From JBBRBB01 sp963830175 (GTDB lineage Bacteria; Bacteroidota; Bacteroidia; Chitinophagales; Chitinophagaceae), in NCBI GenBank assembly GCA_963830175.1, contig CAWHKV010000003.1, positions 1 to 64,000 of the forward strand: a DNA stretch of 64,000 nucleotides, in the 5' to 3' direction. Below are positions 9,361 to 18,015 of this stretch, piece after piece. A program made the translations under genes and the position numbers. A model generated the notes under the pieces. It did not search any database. It was not told the origin of the DNA and saw only the letters and a program-made list of their open reading frames with translations. The number at the start of each line of letters is the position of its first letter. The first letter of the stretch is position 1.

Positions 9361-9795
9361 ATGAGAAAAAGACATATTCTTTTGGTTGAGGATAATGAAG
9401 GTGATATTTTGCTTACAACTGAAGCTCTGGAAGAAAATGGCTTTGACCATGAATTAAGTGTTGTGAAGGATGGTGGCGAAGCCCTTGAATTTATTTTTAA
9501 GCAAGGCAATTATGAGAAAGCAAAAACTCCTAACCTTATTTTTCTGGATATAAATATTCCAAAAAAAAATGGGCACGAGGTGTTGCAGTTAATAAAACAA
9601 GACGATCGAACAAAGCATATTCCGGTAGTAATGTTAACCACCTCCTCTTCCAAAACCGATATTTCTCAGGCTTATAAAAATCATGCAAATTGTTACCTTA
9701 TTAAACCCGTAGATGCATCGAAGTTTTCGCAAATAATGCATTGCCTTGAAAGTTTTTGGTTCAATATTGTTACACTACCCGAAGAAAAAAATTGA
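9361..9795 (+). CDS. Single-domain response regulator (Rcp1-like)
   Basis: A 144-residue receiver domain with no output domain. The acidic pair is in LLVEDNEGD, the phospho-acceptor is D63 in FLDINIP, the Thr switch is in LTTSSSK and the conserved Lys is in IKPVD. The NEGD sequence after the acidic pair and the -SFWFNIV- tail are typical of Rcp1-type regulators, which pair with phytochrome-like kinases with the same H-box style as the upstream protein. It starts 2 nt after the kinase stop and is surely co-transcribed. Its likely role is to accept phosphate from the eight-PAS kinase and pass it on or act by protein contact. Confidence 0.9.
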   Translation: MRKRHILLVEDNEGDILLTTEALEENGFDHELSVVKDGGEALEFIFKQGNYEKAKTPNLIFLDINIPKKNGHEVLQLIKQDDRTKHIPVVMLTTSSSKTDISQAYKNHANCYLIKPVDASKFSQIMHCLESFWFNIVTLPEEKN

Positions 9796-9798
9796 TAA

Positions 9799-10812
9799 AT
9801 GGATAAGGACAGAAACCCATATACATTTTTAGTGATTGAAGATAATCTGGGCGATTATATTCTGATACAGGATTACCTGGAAGAACAATTCATGATTCCT
9901 AATCTTATTCGGGCAACAAGTTTTAAACAGGCGAAAGAACAACTGGAACTTGAAGACGGAAACATAAATATTATTTTTCTCGACCTTTCTTTACCCGATA
10001 AAAATGGAATAGAGCTGGTTAAAGATGTGATGCAGATCTCTTACGGCAGACCGGTAATTGTATTAACAGGTTATTCTGATATTTCTTTTGCAGTAAAATC
10101 GCTATCGCTTGGCGTGTCTGATTATCTTTTAAAGGATGACATCACCTCGCCCATGCTGTATAAAAGTATTGTATACAATATAGAGCGTAACAAAAGTGTA
10201 ATAAACCTTCATGAATCAGAGAAAAGATATAGTGATCTCTTCCATTTAAGTCCGCAGCCCATGTGGGTATATGACCTCGAAACCTTTCGTTTTTTAGATG
10301 TGAATAAGTCGGCAGAAAAACATTATGGTTATACCTTTGATGAGTTTTTAAACCTCACCATTCAGGATATCAGGGTTAATTGCTTTGGAGAAAAAACGGA
10401 ATCTTTAGTTTCAATGGCGAAAAAGAATTCATTGATGTTTTTTGAAGGGGAATTTATTCACCGCAAAAAATGCGGCGAAGTGATTGATGTTGAGATAAGA
10501 AGTAATATCATTTCATTTAAAAACAGGAAGGCTGCATTGATATTGGCAAATGATATAACTGAACGTAAACGGCATTTGGAGGCCATTCAAAAGCAAAATG
10601 AAAAATTAAGGGATATTGCGTGGATTCAATCGCATGTTGTACGTGCACCCCTTGCCCGCATAATGGGTTTGGTTGATATACTTTCATTCGATACATTATC
10701 CGAAGAGGAGAAACAGGAAATGTTACAACATATTATAACTTCTGCGCAAGAATTGGATGGAGTTATTAAAGATATTGTTGGTAAAGCCGAACGAATTAAT
10801 TTATCAAATTGA
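9799..10812 (+). CDS. REC-PAS-DHp protein lacking an ATPase domain
   Basis: A 337-residue protein with three parts. An N-terminal receiver (about 1-125) has IEDNLGD, phospho-acceptor D62 in FLDLSLPD, LTGYSD and the Lys of YLLKDD. A PAS domain (about 135-255) ends in DITERKRH. A short helical segment follows with a histidine box, H279 in SHVVRAPLAR. It stops 58 residues after that His, so the ATP-binding domain of a kinase is absent. It cannot phosphorylate itself, and could be a phosphotransfer relay, a phosphate sink or a dimerisation partner of the upstream kinase. The family is seen in Bacteroidota beside PAS kinases. It starts 3 nt after the preceding stop. Confidence 0.85.
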   Translation: MDKDRNPYTFLVIEDNLGDYILIQDYLEEQFMIPNLIRATSFKQAKEQLELEDGNINIIFLDLSLPDKNGIELVKDVMQISYGRPVIVLTGYSDISFAVKSLSLGVSDYLLKDDITSPMLYKSIVYNIERNKSVINLHESEKRYSDLFHLSPQPMWVYDLETFRFLDVNKSAEKHYGYTFDEFLNLTIQDIRVNCFGEKTESLVSMAKKNSLMFFEGEFIHRKKCGEVIDVEIRSNIISFKNRKAALILANDITERKRHLEAIQKQNEKLRDIAWIQSHVVRAPLARIMGLVDILSFDTLSEEEKQEMLQHIITSAQELDGVIKDIVGKAERINLSN

Positions 10813-10816
10813 TATA

Positions 10817-11236
10817 ATGAAACTCTGTGCTATTATTATTGACGACGATCCGATCTTTATTAAGATTGAAACCCGCATGATGGCTGCAGCCTGCATGCAC
10901 GATCACCCAATTTCTTTTGCAAACGGCAGGGAAGCGCTTGATTATTTAAAAGCCCATTTTGATACCGGCACCAATTACCTGGTATTTCTGAACATAAGAA
11001 TGCCGGTTATGGATGGATGGGAATTTCTTGATGCCATTCGCGAAGAGAAGTTCTTAAAAAACCTGCACATATTTATTGCAACATCTTCATCTAATTCTGC
11101 AGATAAAGTAAAAGCGAAAAACTATCCCTTCATTATTAAGTTTTTAGAGAAGCCCATATCCCGGCAAATGCTTTTGGAAATAAAAACAATGGAGCAGCTG
11201 GAAATGGTTTTTAATAATGCTTCCCAGGCTACCTAA
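10817..11236 (+). CDS. Receiver-domain protein with Asn in place of the phospho-acceptor Asp
   Basis: A 139-residue stand-alone receiver. The acidic triad is in IIIDDDP, the switch region is ATSSS and the conserved Lys is in LEKPIS. The phospho-acceptor position reads FLNIRMP, with codon AAC at 10991-10993 giving N59 where relatives have Asp. Unless the base is wrong, it should not be phosphorylated in the usual way and may act as a fixed-state or pseudo-receiver. I chose the ATG at 10817, 4 nt after the previous stop; a longer frame begins inside the upstream gene but adds no family sequence. Its 3' end overlaps the convergent antiporter gene by 4 nt. Confidence 0.85.
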   Translation: MKLCAIIIDDDPIFIKIETRMMAAACMHDHPISFANGREALDYLKAHFDTGTNYLVFLNIRMPVMDGWEFLDAIREEKFLKNLHIFIATSSSNSADKVKAKNYPFIIKFLEKPISRQMLLEIKTMEQLEMVFNNASQAT

Positions 11237-12486
11237 TTATCATCTTTAATTTCTGAACCATTTTTTTCAGCTACTTTTTCTACAACTTTATTCAGGGTTA
11301 ATCCTTGTACAATAATGGAAAATATAACTACGATATAACAAGCTGAAAGAATTAATTTTTTGTATTCATTATCTGGCAGGCTTAATGCCAACGCCACAGA
11401 GATGCCTCCTTTTATACCTGCCCAGGTTAATATGGAAAGGTTGCCTTTATTTATTTTTCCTAAAAGCACAAGTCCCGTAATGGATACACTTATTAATCTT
11501 GATATGAGTACTAATAAAATGCTTAAAATACCTATAAGCCAATAGTTGTCAAGAAAAGGTAGAAGAATTAATTGCAGCCCGATCATAACAAATAAAATGG
11601 TGTTGAGCATTTCATCCAGTAAATGCCAAATTCTATCTAAAAATTGTTCAGCAGATTTATCTTTCCCAAAATTCTGATTTCCTATAAATAATCCTGAAGT
11701 TACTGCCGCAAGCGGAACAGAAGCATGAAATTTATGTGCAATAACAGAGATACCAAGCACTAATGCAATAGTGATTAAAAATATGGTTTGAAAATCGTTA
11801 ATTGAACGAATTAGCCTGTAACCGATATAACCTGCCGCCCAACCAATGGCAATACCACCAACCACCTCAAGCGCAAACATTTTTATGGTTTCTGAAATTG
11901 AAAATTCACCTGCTGGTTGTATGGCAATTCCAAAAATGGTTACGAAGAGTATTAAACCAACCGCATCGTTAAACATAGATTCGCCTACAATAATGGTTTC
12001 CAGTCGTTCAGGAATTTTTGATTTTTTAAGTATGGCTGCCACAGCGATTGGGTCGGTTGGCGAAATAAGCGCACCGAATAAAAAACAATAGATCAATGGA
12101 ATTTCTATTCCCAGTAAAAAAGTTAAACCGTATAATAAACCACTGAAAATGACAGTGGAAACAATAACACCAAATGTGGCAAGCAGAATAACCGGAAGCC
12201 TTAATTCTTTTAGTTTTCGGTAATCAAACTGAAGTGCCGTTGCGAAAAGTAAAAAGCCTAGCATTACATCCAATAAAACCTTAGAGAAATTAATGCTTTT
12301 AGCAAGTGAAATAATTAATCCGGTATCCTGGTTGCTGAATTTACCAATTAACAAAATGGCAACTGATACCACTACCGAAATTGTCATCACACCAATTGTA
12401 CCCGGTAATTTTATAAACCGCTGGTTAAGATAAGAAAAGCTGGCGCTTATAATAATTAAAAGGGTAACAATTGTTAGAATACTCAT
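11233..12486 (-). CDS. CPA1-family Na+(K+)/H+ antiporter (NhaP-like)
   Basis: A 417-residue inner-membrane protein with about twelve hydrophobic segments. The CPA1 core is clear: LISPTDPIAVAAILK (about 142-157), followed by the ion-binding GESMFNDAVGL with the essential ND pair. It would exchange cytoplasmic Na+ or K+ for protons. The length is normal for short NhaP-type antiporters without a long C-terminal tail. It is convergent with the receiver gene, overlapping it by 4 nt. It lies downstream of a LuxR-type regulator on the same strand with a 27-nt gap, so the two may be one transcription unit. The ion and the regulation cannot be read from the sequence. Confidence 0.9.
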   Translation of the reverse strand: MSILTIVTLLIIISASFSYLNQRFIKLPGTIGVMTISVVVSVAILLIGKFSNQDTGLIISLAKSINFSKVLLDVMLGFLLFATALQFDYRKLKELRLPVILLATFGVIVSTVIFSGLLYGLTFLLGIEIPLIYCFLFGALISPTDPIAVAAILKKSKIPERLETIIVGESMFNDAVGLILFVTIFGIAIQPAGEFSISETIKMFALEVVGGIAIGWAAGYIGYRLIRSINDFQTIFLITIALVLGISVIAHKFHASVPLAAVTSGLFIGNQNFGKDKSAEQFLDRIWHLLDEMLNTILFVMIGLQLILLPFLDNYWLIGILSILLVLISRLISVSITGLVLLGKINKGNLSILTWAGIKGGISVALALSLPDNEYKKLILSACYIVVIFSIIVQGLTLNKVVEKVAEKNGSEIKDDN

Positions 12487-12513
12487 AACCTGTTTTTGGT
12501 GAAAATACTATTA

Positions 12514-13320
12514 TTATATCCATCCCACCAACCGGCAATAGGTAACCAGCGCTGTGGTATCTATACAGTTTGTTTTCTTTAATAAATTTCTTCGGTGTGT
12601 GTCAATTGTATTTGGACTGATAGAAAAAAGGCTGGCAATTTCGCGGCTTTGTTTTCCCTGGCTTAACAATTGTAAAATTTTATTTTCCTGCATGCTCAGG
12701 GTTTTTGCTTTTTCAAGTGCATTTTTGTCAAAGTTGTAATTCCAAATACGGCGGTCGTGGGGCGCTGTAACAACCATGTTTGCGCTTTTCTCTTTTTTTA
12801 AATGGGCAATATCATATATATAGCTTAAAAATAGAAGTGGAAATCCCTTCTCATCGGTCTCAACGATCATGGCTTGCTGCAAGGTGTGAATGTAATCATT
12901 GTTGCCTTTTTTATATAAAGCATCCATACTTAAAATAACCTGTCTAACATCAGTATCAGGCAAAGACATTATATATTCTACCCCCGTTTGCTGCATAGTC
13001 AATGCTGCGTTCAAATAATCTGGATGAAACCGGGATAGGCTAAACTCTATTCCATCTTCCTTCATAAAATTCTCAACAGGGAGGTCAATAATTTTTCTTT
13101 CATCTGAAAAAAAGATAAATCTGTTTGTAAATGGATGCCAAAGCGTAACAATCGCGCCATTTTGAAGGGAAACATTTTTAAGAAACGGAGCGAGCGCTTC
13201 CCATTTTTTAAGGTAAGATGAATCGTCAAAAATATTTTTAGACTTAAAATTATTCCAGTAAATTTCTACCTTTTCGAGGGTGTTATATATTGGTATATCA
13301 GCATGCGGGGTGAAATTCAT
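12514..13320 (-). CDS. LuxR-type transcriptional regulator
   Basis: A 268-residue protein. The C-terminal 60 residues are a LuxR/NarL helix-turn-helix: ENKILQLLSQGKQSREIASL, then SISPNTIDTHRRNLLKK. The N-terminal 200 residues look like a PAS-type sensory region without a receiver Asp motif, so it is not a standard response regulator. Such PAS-LuxR proteins are frequent in Chitinophagaceae. It precedes the antiporter gene by 27 nt on the same strand, so the antiporter may be its target or partner (inference). The sequence upstream of the ATG is A/T-rich with no clear ribosome site. Confidence 0.8.
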   Translation of the reverse strand: MNFTPHADIPIYNTLEKVEIYWNNFKSKNIFDDSSYLKKWEALAPFLKNVSLQNGAIVTLWHPFTNRFIFFSDERKIIDLPVENFMKEDGIEFSLSRFHPDYLNAALTMQQTGVEYIMSLPDTDVRQVILSMDALYKKGNNDYIHTLQQAMIVETDEKGFPLLFLSYIYDIAHLKKEKSANMVVTAPHDRRIWNYNFDKNALEKAKTLSMQENKILQLLSQGKQSREIASLFSISPNTIDTHRRNLLKKTNCIDTTALVTYCRLVGWI

Positions 13321-13493
13321 AGTGCCTAAAAATACTCAATTTGAGTATTGTAGTGGGTTAAAAATGCGCCTAATTTTGATAAATAACTTAAAAAATCTAA
13401 CCTATGAAAATCGCCATTAGCTTATTTGCCTCCCCTTTTTTCAACACTACCCTAAAAATTCGAAATCGTATTGAATATTAAACCATTATTCAT

Positions 13494-14120
13494 TTAACTG
13501 TTATCATTACCAGATACCAAACCTTTAGCCAATTTACCCCACTGAAACTTAGAAAACCCAATCATAGCACCCAAGGCAACAATTGAATTTCGCACAACAT
13601 CCCCTTTGGTTGGCTGTTGAATATTGGGAGATTCGTTTCGTCCATGGATTTCTGAGGTTACAGTAGTTTCCTTCCTTTCAATTAAAAAAGTACTGCTGGC
13701 ATCATCATCAAAGAAATGAGATGTGGTGTTGCCTTCTTTTTTGGGGTTTTCTGCTGGGCGAACCCTTATTGCTATAAATTCATGGTTAGCTTCTGATTTT
13801 TCTTTAATTTCTTCAACCTGCACCCAGTCGTAGCCGTCTCCTTCACGCGATTCAGGTCCGGGTATCTCAATACGGAAATAGTCTTCCTTTTGAACTAACC
13901 GGTTTGCTTTTTTTCCGTCTTTATCTAATAGGGTAAAATCTGCTGTACCCTTTCCGCTTAGGTCATGCCATTTATTTACATTCAGCAGCCTTTCTTTAGC
14001 AACCAAAAAAAATGCTCTTGCTTCCTCAAGTGAATCAAATTTTTTTTCAGCCTTTGTATCAGACTTTGCACCTTTTTCCTGTTCAGGAACCAGGGGTTTG
14101 TTCTCTAATTGTTCTTTCAT
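13494..14120 (-). CDS. Hypothetical protein
   Basis: A 208-residue protein with no family I recognise. The N-terminal 30 residues are highly charged (Lys/Glu-rich) and probably disordered. The middle (about 30-130) is a mixed alpha/beta stretch with KWHDLSGKGTADFTLLDKDG and DYFRIEIPGP. The last 35 residues contain an amphipathic segment with VRNSIVALGAMIGF, possibly a membrane contact. It has no signal peptide. Its arrangement (a folded core with variable ends) and its presence as a single gene suggest a lineage-specific protein. The stretches on either side (13321-13493 and 14121-14379) show nothing I can assign. Confidence 0.55.
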   Translation of the reverse strand: MKEQLENKPLVPEQEKGAKSDTKAEKKFDSLEEARAFFLVAKERLLNVNKWHDLSGKGTADFTLLDKDGKKANRLVQKEDYFRIEIPGPESREGDGYDWVQVEEIKEKSEANHEFIAIRVRPAENPKKEGNTTSHFFDDDASSTFLIERKETTVTSEIHGRNESPNIQQPTKGDVVRNSIVALGAMIGFSKFQWGKLAKGLVSGNDNS

Positions 14121-14379
14121 GGCGTACCTTTAAATGATTGTATTCAATATTGGGGCCATGGTATTTTCTATTTAAAAGAATGAACATGTACCCTTTGGAA
14201 TCTTGCGTATTTATTTAGAAAGTATTCGAGGAGGGGTATAATACTTTGGTTCCTCACCTTATTTCGCATTTCTTGTTTTAAAAAATGCTGTAAGAAATTG
14301 CTTAAAATGATTAAATTTTGCCTCAACCGTGATTTAAATTTTTTAAGCCAGTTTTGTTTATTTAACCCGATTCTTTAAA

Positions 14380-14580
14380 ATGACGCCATTATTTACCCTT
14401 ATAGAAGAACTGAAATTAAATAACATACGAGTTGAGTCTATTGAAGGCAACCGTGTTAAACTGGAAAAAAAATATGAGATATCCGCCGAGGGCGGAGGTA
14501 TTTACAACCTAATATTAGAAGACGTAATTATTAACTCCTTCTCAACCCCGGGAGAACTCTGCCGTTTTATTCTTAAATAG
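14380..14580 (+). CDS. Small hypothetical protein
   Basis: A 66-residue acidic/basic soluble protein. It starts at the ATG at 14380 and has ordinary codon use for this window. I recognise no family. It has alternating hydrophobic residues (FTLIEELKLNNIRVESIEGN, then IYNLILEDVIINSF) that suggest a small beta-rich fold. It stands alone, 186 nt before arsS, with no obvious terminator after it, so co-transcription with the arsenosugar operon cannot be excluded. Confidence 0.5.
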   Translation: MTPLFTLIEELKLNNIRVESIEGNRVKLEKKYEISAEGGGIYNLILEDVIINSFSTPGELCRFILK

Positions 14581-14598
14581 CAAATCATTTCATGGATT

Positions 14599-14709
14599 AG
14601 GATGATATCCTACTCAACTTTTACAAATCCTGCTGCTTTTTTACAATTGTGAAATCCAAAACAATATTTCACCGTATATGGCATGGGGATACTTATCCCT
14701 TTAAATTTG
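14599..14709 (+). promoter_or_regulatory. Candidate promoter and operators of the arsenosugar operon
   Basis: Two dyads of the same shape occur: AGGAT-GAT-ATCCT (14599-14611) and GGGAT-ACTT-ATCCC (14686-14699). The second sits directly in front of a TAAATTTG box (14702-14709), 57 nt before the arsS ATG. That box fits the Bacteroidota -7 element TAnnTTTG, and the dyad would fall between it and the -33 region, where repressors commonly bind. No ArsR-type regulator gene is visible in the window. Confidence 0.4.
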
Positions 14710-14766
14710 TTTAATATATAATCTTAATAATTACAGGTTTTAAGCTCAACCACAGGTTAAATTGAT

Positions 14767-15855
14767 ATGAGTGAAAGTTATAATAGGTTGCAAGCAGTGG
14801 ATGAAAAGAAATCTCTTCATCGGCGTCACCATCAGTTAGCTGATTCTGATGTTCAGGTAAGTATTTTAAATGATATAAGCAACGACGATTTTTCTCTGGT
14901 TCCCTTCCAGGAAAAATTAATACAAAGTGGCTTATTTCCCCTTGTGCCAACCGGTGTTCAAATTTTCCAGGTAAATGTGGGGAAGATGTGTAACCAGGTT
15001 TGTAAACACTGTCATGTAGACGCCGGTCCCGATCGTAAGGAGATAATGACCCGCGAAACTATGAGCCAATGTTTAGAGGCATTAAAACAAAATCCGCAAC
15101 TGCAGACCGTTGACCTTACTGGTGGCGCTCCTGAAATGAACCCTGACTTCCGGTGGTTTGTAACTGAAATAAAAAAGCTAAACAGGCATGTAATTGTACG
15201 TTGTAACCTCACCATTATTCTTGCCAACAAAAAATATTACGACCTCCCTTTATTTTATAAAGAAAATAATATTGAAGTAGTTTCTTCATTACCTTTTTAT
15301 ACGCAGGATCGTACAGACCGCCAACGCGGTAATGGTGTTTTTGAAGATAGTATAAAAGCATTGCAAATGCTTAATGGCATAGGTTATGGAAAGCCTGGTT
15401 CAGGATTGATTCTAAATTTAGTGTATAACCCTGCGGGTGCTTTTTTGCCCCCCTCGCAGGACGCCCTGGAACTTGAATATAAAAAAGCGTTGATAGAAGA
15501 TTTTGGAATAGAGTTTAATCAACTTTTTGCCATTACCAATTTGCCTATAAGCCGCTACCTCGATTATTTACTCAACAGCGGTAATTATGAGAAGTATATG
15601 GAAAAACTGGTTGCCGCTTATAACCCCATGGCAGCTGCCAATGTAATGTGCCGCAATACCATATCAATTGGTTGGGATGGTTTTTTATATGATTGTGATT
15701 TTAACCAGATGCTAGATTTAAAAGTGAATGCTTCCTCAAACCACATATCCACCTTTAACGTTCAGCATTTAAATAATCGGGAAATAATAATCGGGCAGCA
15801 TTGCTTTGGTTGCACAGCAGGTGCGGGCAGTAGTTGCGGCGGTGCAATGACTTAA
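14767..15855 (+). CDS. arsS: Arsenosugar biosynthesis radical SAM protein ArsS
   Basis: A 362-residue radical SAM enzyme. The [4Fe-4S] motif CNQVCKHC lies near residues 79-86, and the glycine-rich SAM contact is LTGGAPEMN. The C-terminal half (DUF3641-type) ends with paired cysteines CFGCTAGAGSSCGG. In the known pathway ArsS attaches a 5'-deoxyadenosyl group to dimethylarsenite made by ArsM, forming the arsenosugar skeleton. The gene is followed within 12 nt by a PiT transporter and then arsM, the arrangement expected for this pathway. The ATG at 14767 was chosen as the first in frame after the candidate promoter. Confidence 0.93.
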   Translation: MSESYNRLQAVDEKKSLHRRHHQLADSDVQVSILNDISNDDFSLVPFQEKLIQSGLFPLVPTGVQIFQVNVGKMCNQVCKHCHVDAGPDRKEIMTRETMSQCLEALKQNPQLQTVDLTGGAPEMNPDFRWFVTEIKKLNRHVIVRCNLTIILANKKYYDLPLFYKENNIEVVSSLPFYTQDRTDRQRGNGVFEDSIKALQMLNGIGYGKPGSGLILNLVYNPAGAFLPPSQDALELEYKKALIEDFGIEFNQLFAITNLPISRYLDYLLNSGNYEKYMEKLVAAYNPMAAANVMCRNTISIGWDGFLYDCDFNQMLDLKVNASSNHISTFNVQHLNNREIIIGQHCFGCTAGAGSSCGGAMT

Positions 15856-15867
15856 TAATGTTTATAT

Positions 15868-16989
15868 ATGATGATCGTTTTTCTTTTAATTGCGGTTATT
15901 TTTTTAACCTACTCCAATGGGGCTAATGATAATTTTAAAGGGGTTGCAACTCTATGGGGCAGCGGTTCCTTAAATTATAAGGTGGCTTTAACGTTCGCCA
16001 CCGTTACTACGTTTGCCGGATCAATTTGCAGTTACTTTTTTGCAGATACTTTAATAAAGAATTTCTCGGGTAAAGGTTTGGTGCCAGATGAAATTATACA
16101 ATCGGTTCAATTTGCATTGGCTGTGGCTCTTGCGGCCGGCACAACTGTTTTGTTGGCCACCAAGCTGGGTTTTCCTATATCTACAACGCACAGTTTAGTT
16201 GGAGCACTTATTGGCGCAGGGTTAGTTGCAGCCGGCACTGAGGTAAACTTTTCACAATTAGGCAGTGTATTTTTTATGCCCCTTTTATTAAGTCCTTTAG
16301 CTGCCATTTTTTTAAGTGCTGTTCTGTATTATTTCTTACACTTAGCTAGAAAAAGTTCGGGTATAACTGAAGAGCAATGTATTTGTGCTGGTCAAACTAC
16401 TTTTGTAACCGCACCAGTAACAGTTAAGGGAATTTCAACAGTGCATATGCAACCTGTTATTACAGCTACCGTTTCTGATAAGCACCAATGTGAAACAAAG
16501 TACCAGGGAAGATTTGTTGGTATAAATTTTCAATCATTATTAAATGTTTTGCATTACATAAGTGCCGGTGTGGTTTCGTTTGCTCGTGGGTTAAATGATA
16601 CCCCAAAAATGGTTTCATTATTACTCATTACGCATTTGTTAAACATACCTGTATATATAAGTTTATTAGCAGTTGCTATGGCTATAGGTGGATTGCTTAA
16701 TGCAAAAAAAGTGGCAACGACCATGAGTAAAAAAATATCTTACTTCAATAATGGGCAAGGTTTTACTGCCAACTTCGTAACCGGAACAATGGTAATTCTT
16801 GCAACCAAATTCGGTTTGCCAGTATCTACCACCCATGTATCTGTAGGCAGCATTTTTGGTATTGGTATGGTTAACCGAACGGCAAATAAAAAAGAGATTT
16901 CTAAGATTGTTTTTTCATGGATATTAACCCTTCCTATAGCAGCTATTTTAAGTGCTGTATTTTATTTTTTATTTAATTCAATAATATAG
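15868..16989 (+). CDS. Inorganic phosphate transporter, PiT family
   Basis: A 373-residue inner-membrane permease with about ten hydrophobic segments in two halves around a hydrophilic loop (about 165-220). Both PiT signatures are present: SNGANDNFKG near the N-terminus with GFPISTTHSLVG, and ARGLNDTPKM with GLPVSTTHVSVG in the second half. The family moves phosphate with H+ or Na+. Lying between arsS and arsM (12 nt and 3 nt gaps), it may serve phosphate supply or arsenate entry for arsenosugar synthesis; which one is inference. The loop contains several Cys and His residues (CICAG, HQCE), which is unusual and might sense a metal or arsenite. Confidence 0.9.
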   Translation: MMIVFLLIAVIFLTYSNGANDNFKGVATLWGSGSLNYKVALTFATVTTFAGSICSYFFADTLIKNFSGKGLVPDEIIQSVQFALAVALAAGTTVLLATKLGFPISTTHSLVGALIGAGLVAAGTEVNFSQLGSVFFMPLLLSPLAAIFLSAVLYYFLHLARKSSGITEEQCICAGQTTFVTAPVTVKGISTVHMQPVITATVSDKHQCETKYQGRFVGINFQSLLNVLHYISAGVVSFARGLNDTPKMVSLLLITHLLNIPVYISLLAVAMAIGGLLNAKKVATTMSKKISYFNNGQGFTANFVTGTMVILATKFGLPVSTTHVSVGSIFGIGMVNRTANKKEISKIVFSWILTLPIAAILSAVFYFLFNSII

Positions 16990-16992
16990 ATT

Positions 16993-17968
16993 ATGATCCA
17001 GGAATATTTAGAAACGACAAAGGATGTTTATAAAGAAGCTGCGGAGAACCCACAGGTTGGTTTATGTTGTACAACAACCCCTGTGTGGCAATTGCCGGGT
17101 TTAAGTGTTCCAGAAAGAATGTTGCAAATGAATTACGGTTGCGGAAGCACCGTTAATCCACGCGACCTTGTAAACAACCCCCGTATTTTATATGTAGGCG
17201 TTGGCGGCGGAATGGAATTGTTGCAGTTTGCTTATTTCAGCAGGCAAGTTAATGGTGTTGTTGGGGTAGACGTTGTCGATGAAATGTTGCAGGCTTCAGA
17301 AAAGAATTTTATTGAAGCTGAAAAACAAAACCCATGGTTTAGGTCAGAATTTGTAAAGCTAGTAAAAGGCGATGCATTGCGTTTGCCTATTGAGGATAAC
17401 AGCGTAGATGTGGCTGCCCAAAATTGTCTTTTCAATATTTTTAAACAAGAAGATTTAAAGAAGGCCTTGCAGGAAATGTACCGGGTATTAAAACCCCGTG
17501 GGCGATTGGTTTTATCGGATCCTATTTGTGAGCAGCAAATGCCTGAGAACCTTAAAGAAGATGCTAAACTGCGTGCCTTATGTTTAAGTGGCTCACTTCC
17601 GTTGAAGAACTATATAAAGATGATTACAGATGTAGGTTTCGGCACTATAGAAATTCGTGCTAAAAAGGCCATACAGAATATTAGACACCACTAATTATGA
17701 TACTGATGAATTAATTTTCATCGAAAGTGTGGAAGTCTGTGCAATAAAGGATCCCATGCCTGCTGATGGTCCTTGCGTCTTTACAGGCAAAACTGCGATT
17801 TATTATGGCAGCGATGATTTTTTTGATGACGATAAAGGTCACATTTTAATGCCCAATCAACCCCTTGCGATTTGCGATAAAACAGCAGGAAATTTAAAAG
17901 AGCTGGGTCATCCCAATATTTTTATTTCGGAAAGTACCTGGTTTTACGACGGCGGAGGTTGCTGTTAA
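16993..17968 (+). CDS. arsM: Arsenosugar biosynthesis arsenite methyltransferase ArsM, one frameshift
   Basis: A SAM-dependent methyltransferase that methylates arsenite to dimethylarsenite. The N-terminal frame (to 17694) has the As-binding cysteines GLCCTTTPVW, the SAM motif YVGVGGGMEL, and the later FNIF and EMYRVLKPRGRL motifs. The remainder (frame from 17657) reads RPYRILDTTNY, then FTGKTAIYYG and ends GGGCC. Reading the A5 run near 17669 as A4 joins the two (EIRAK-RPYRIL) and gives 324 residues, the normal size. The gene is thus probably intact, with an error in the sequence. It starts 3 nt after the PiT gene. Confidence 0.9.
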
Positions 17969-18015
17969 TTTATTTTGTTACCTTATTCCTTTTATTCAAA
18001 CTTTAAACAGGAATA

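Noticed and set aside
16993..17694. arsM as a truncated 233-residue enzyme
   Set aside because: The missing C-terminal part continues in the next frame from 17657 and restores a 324-residue protein.
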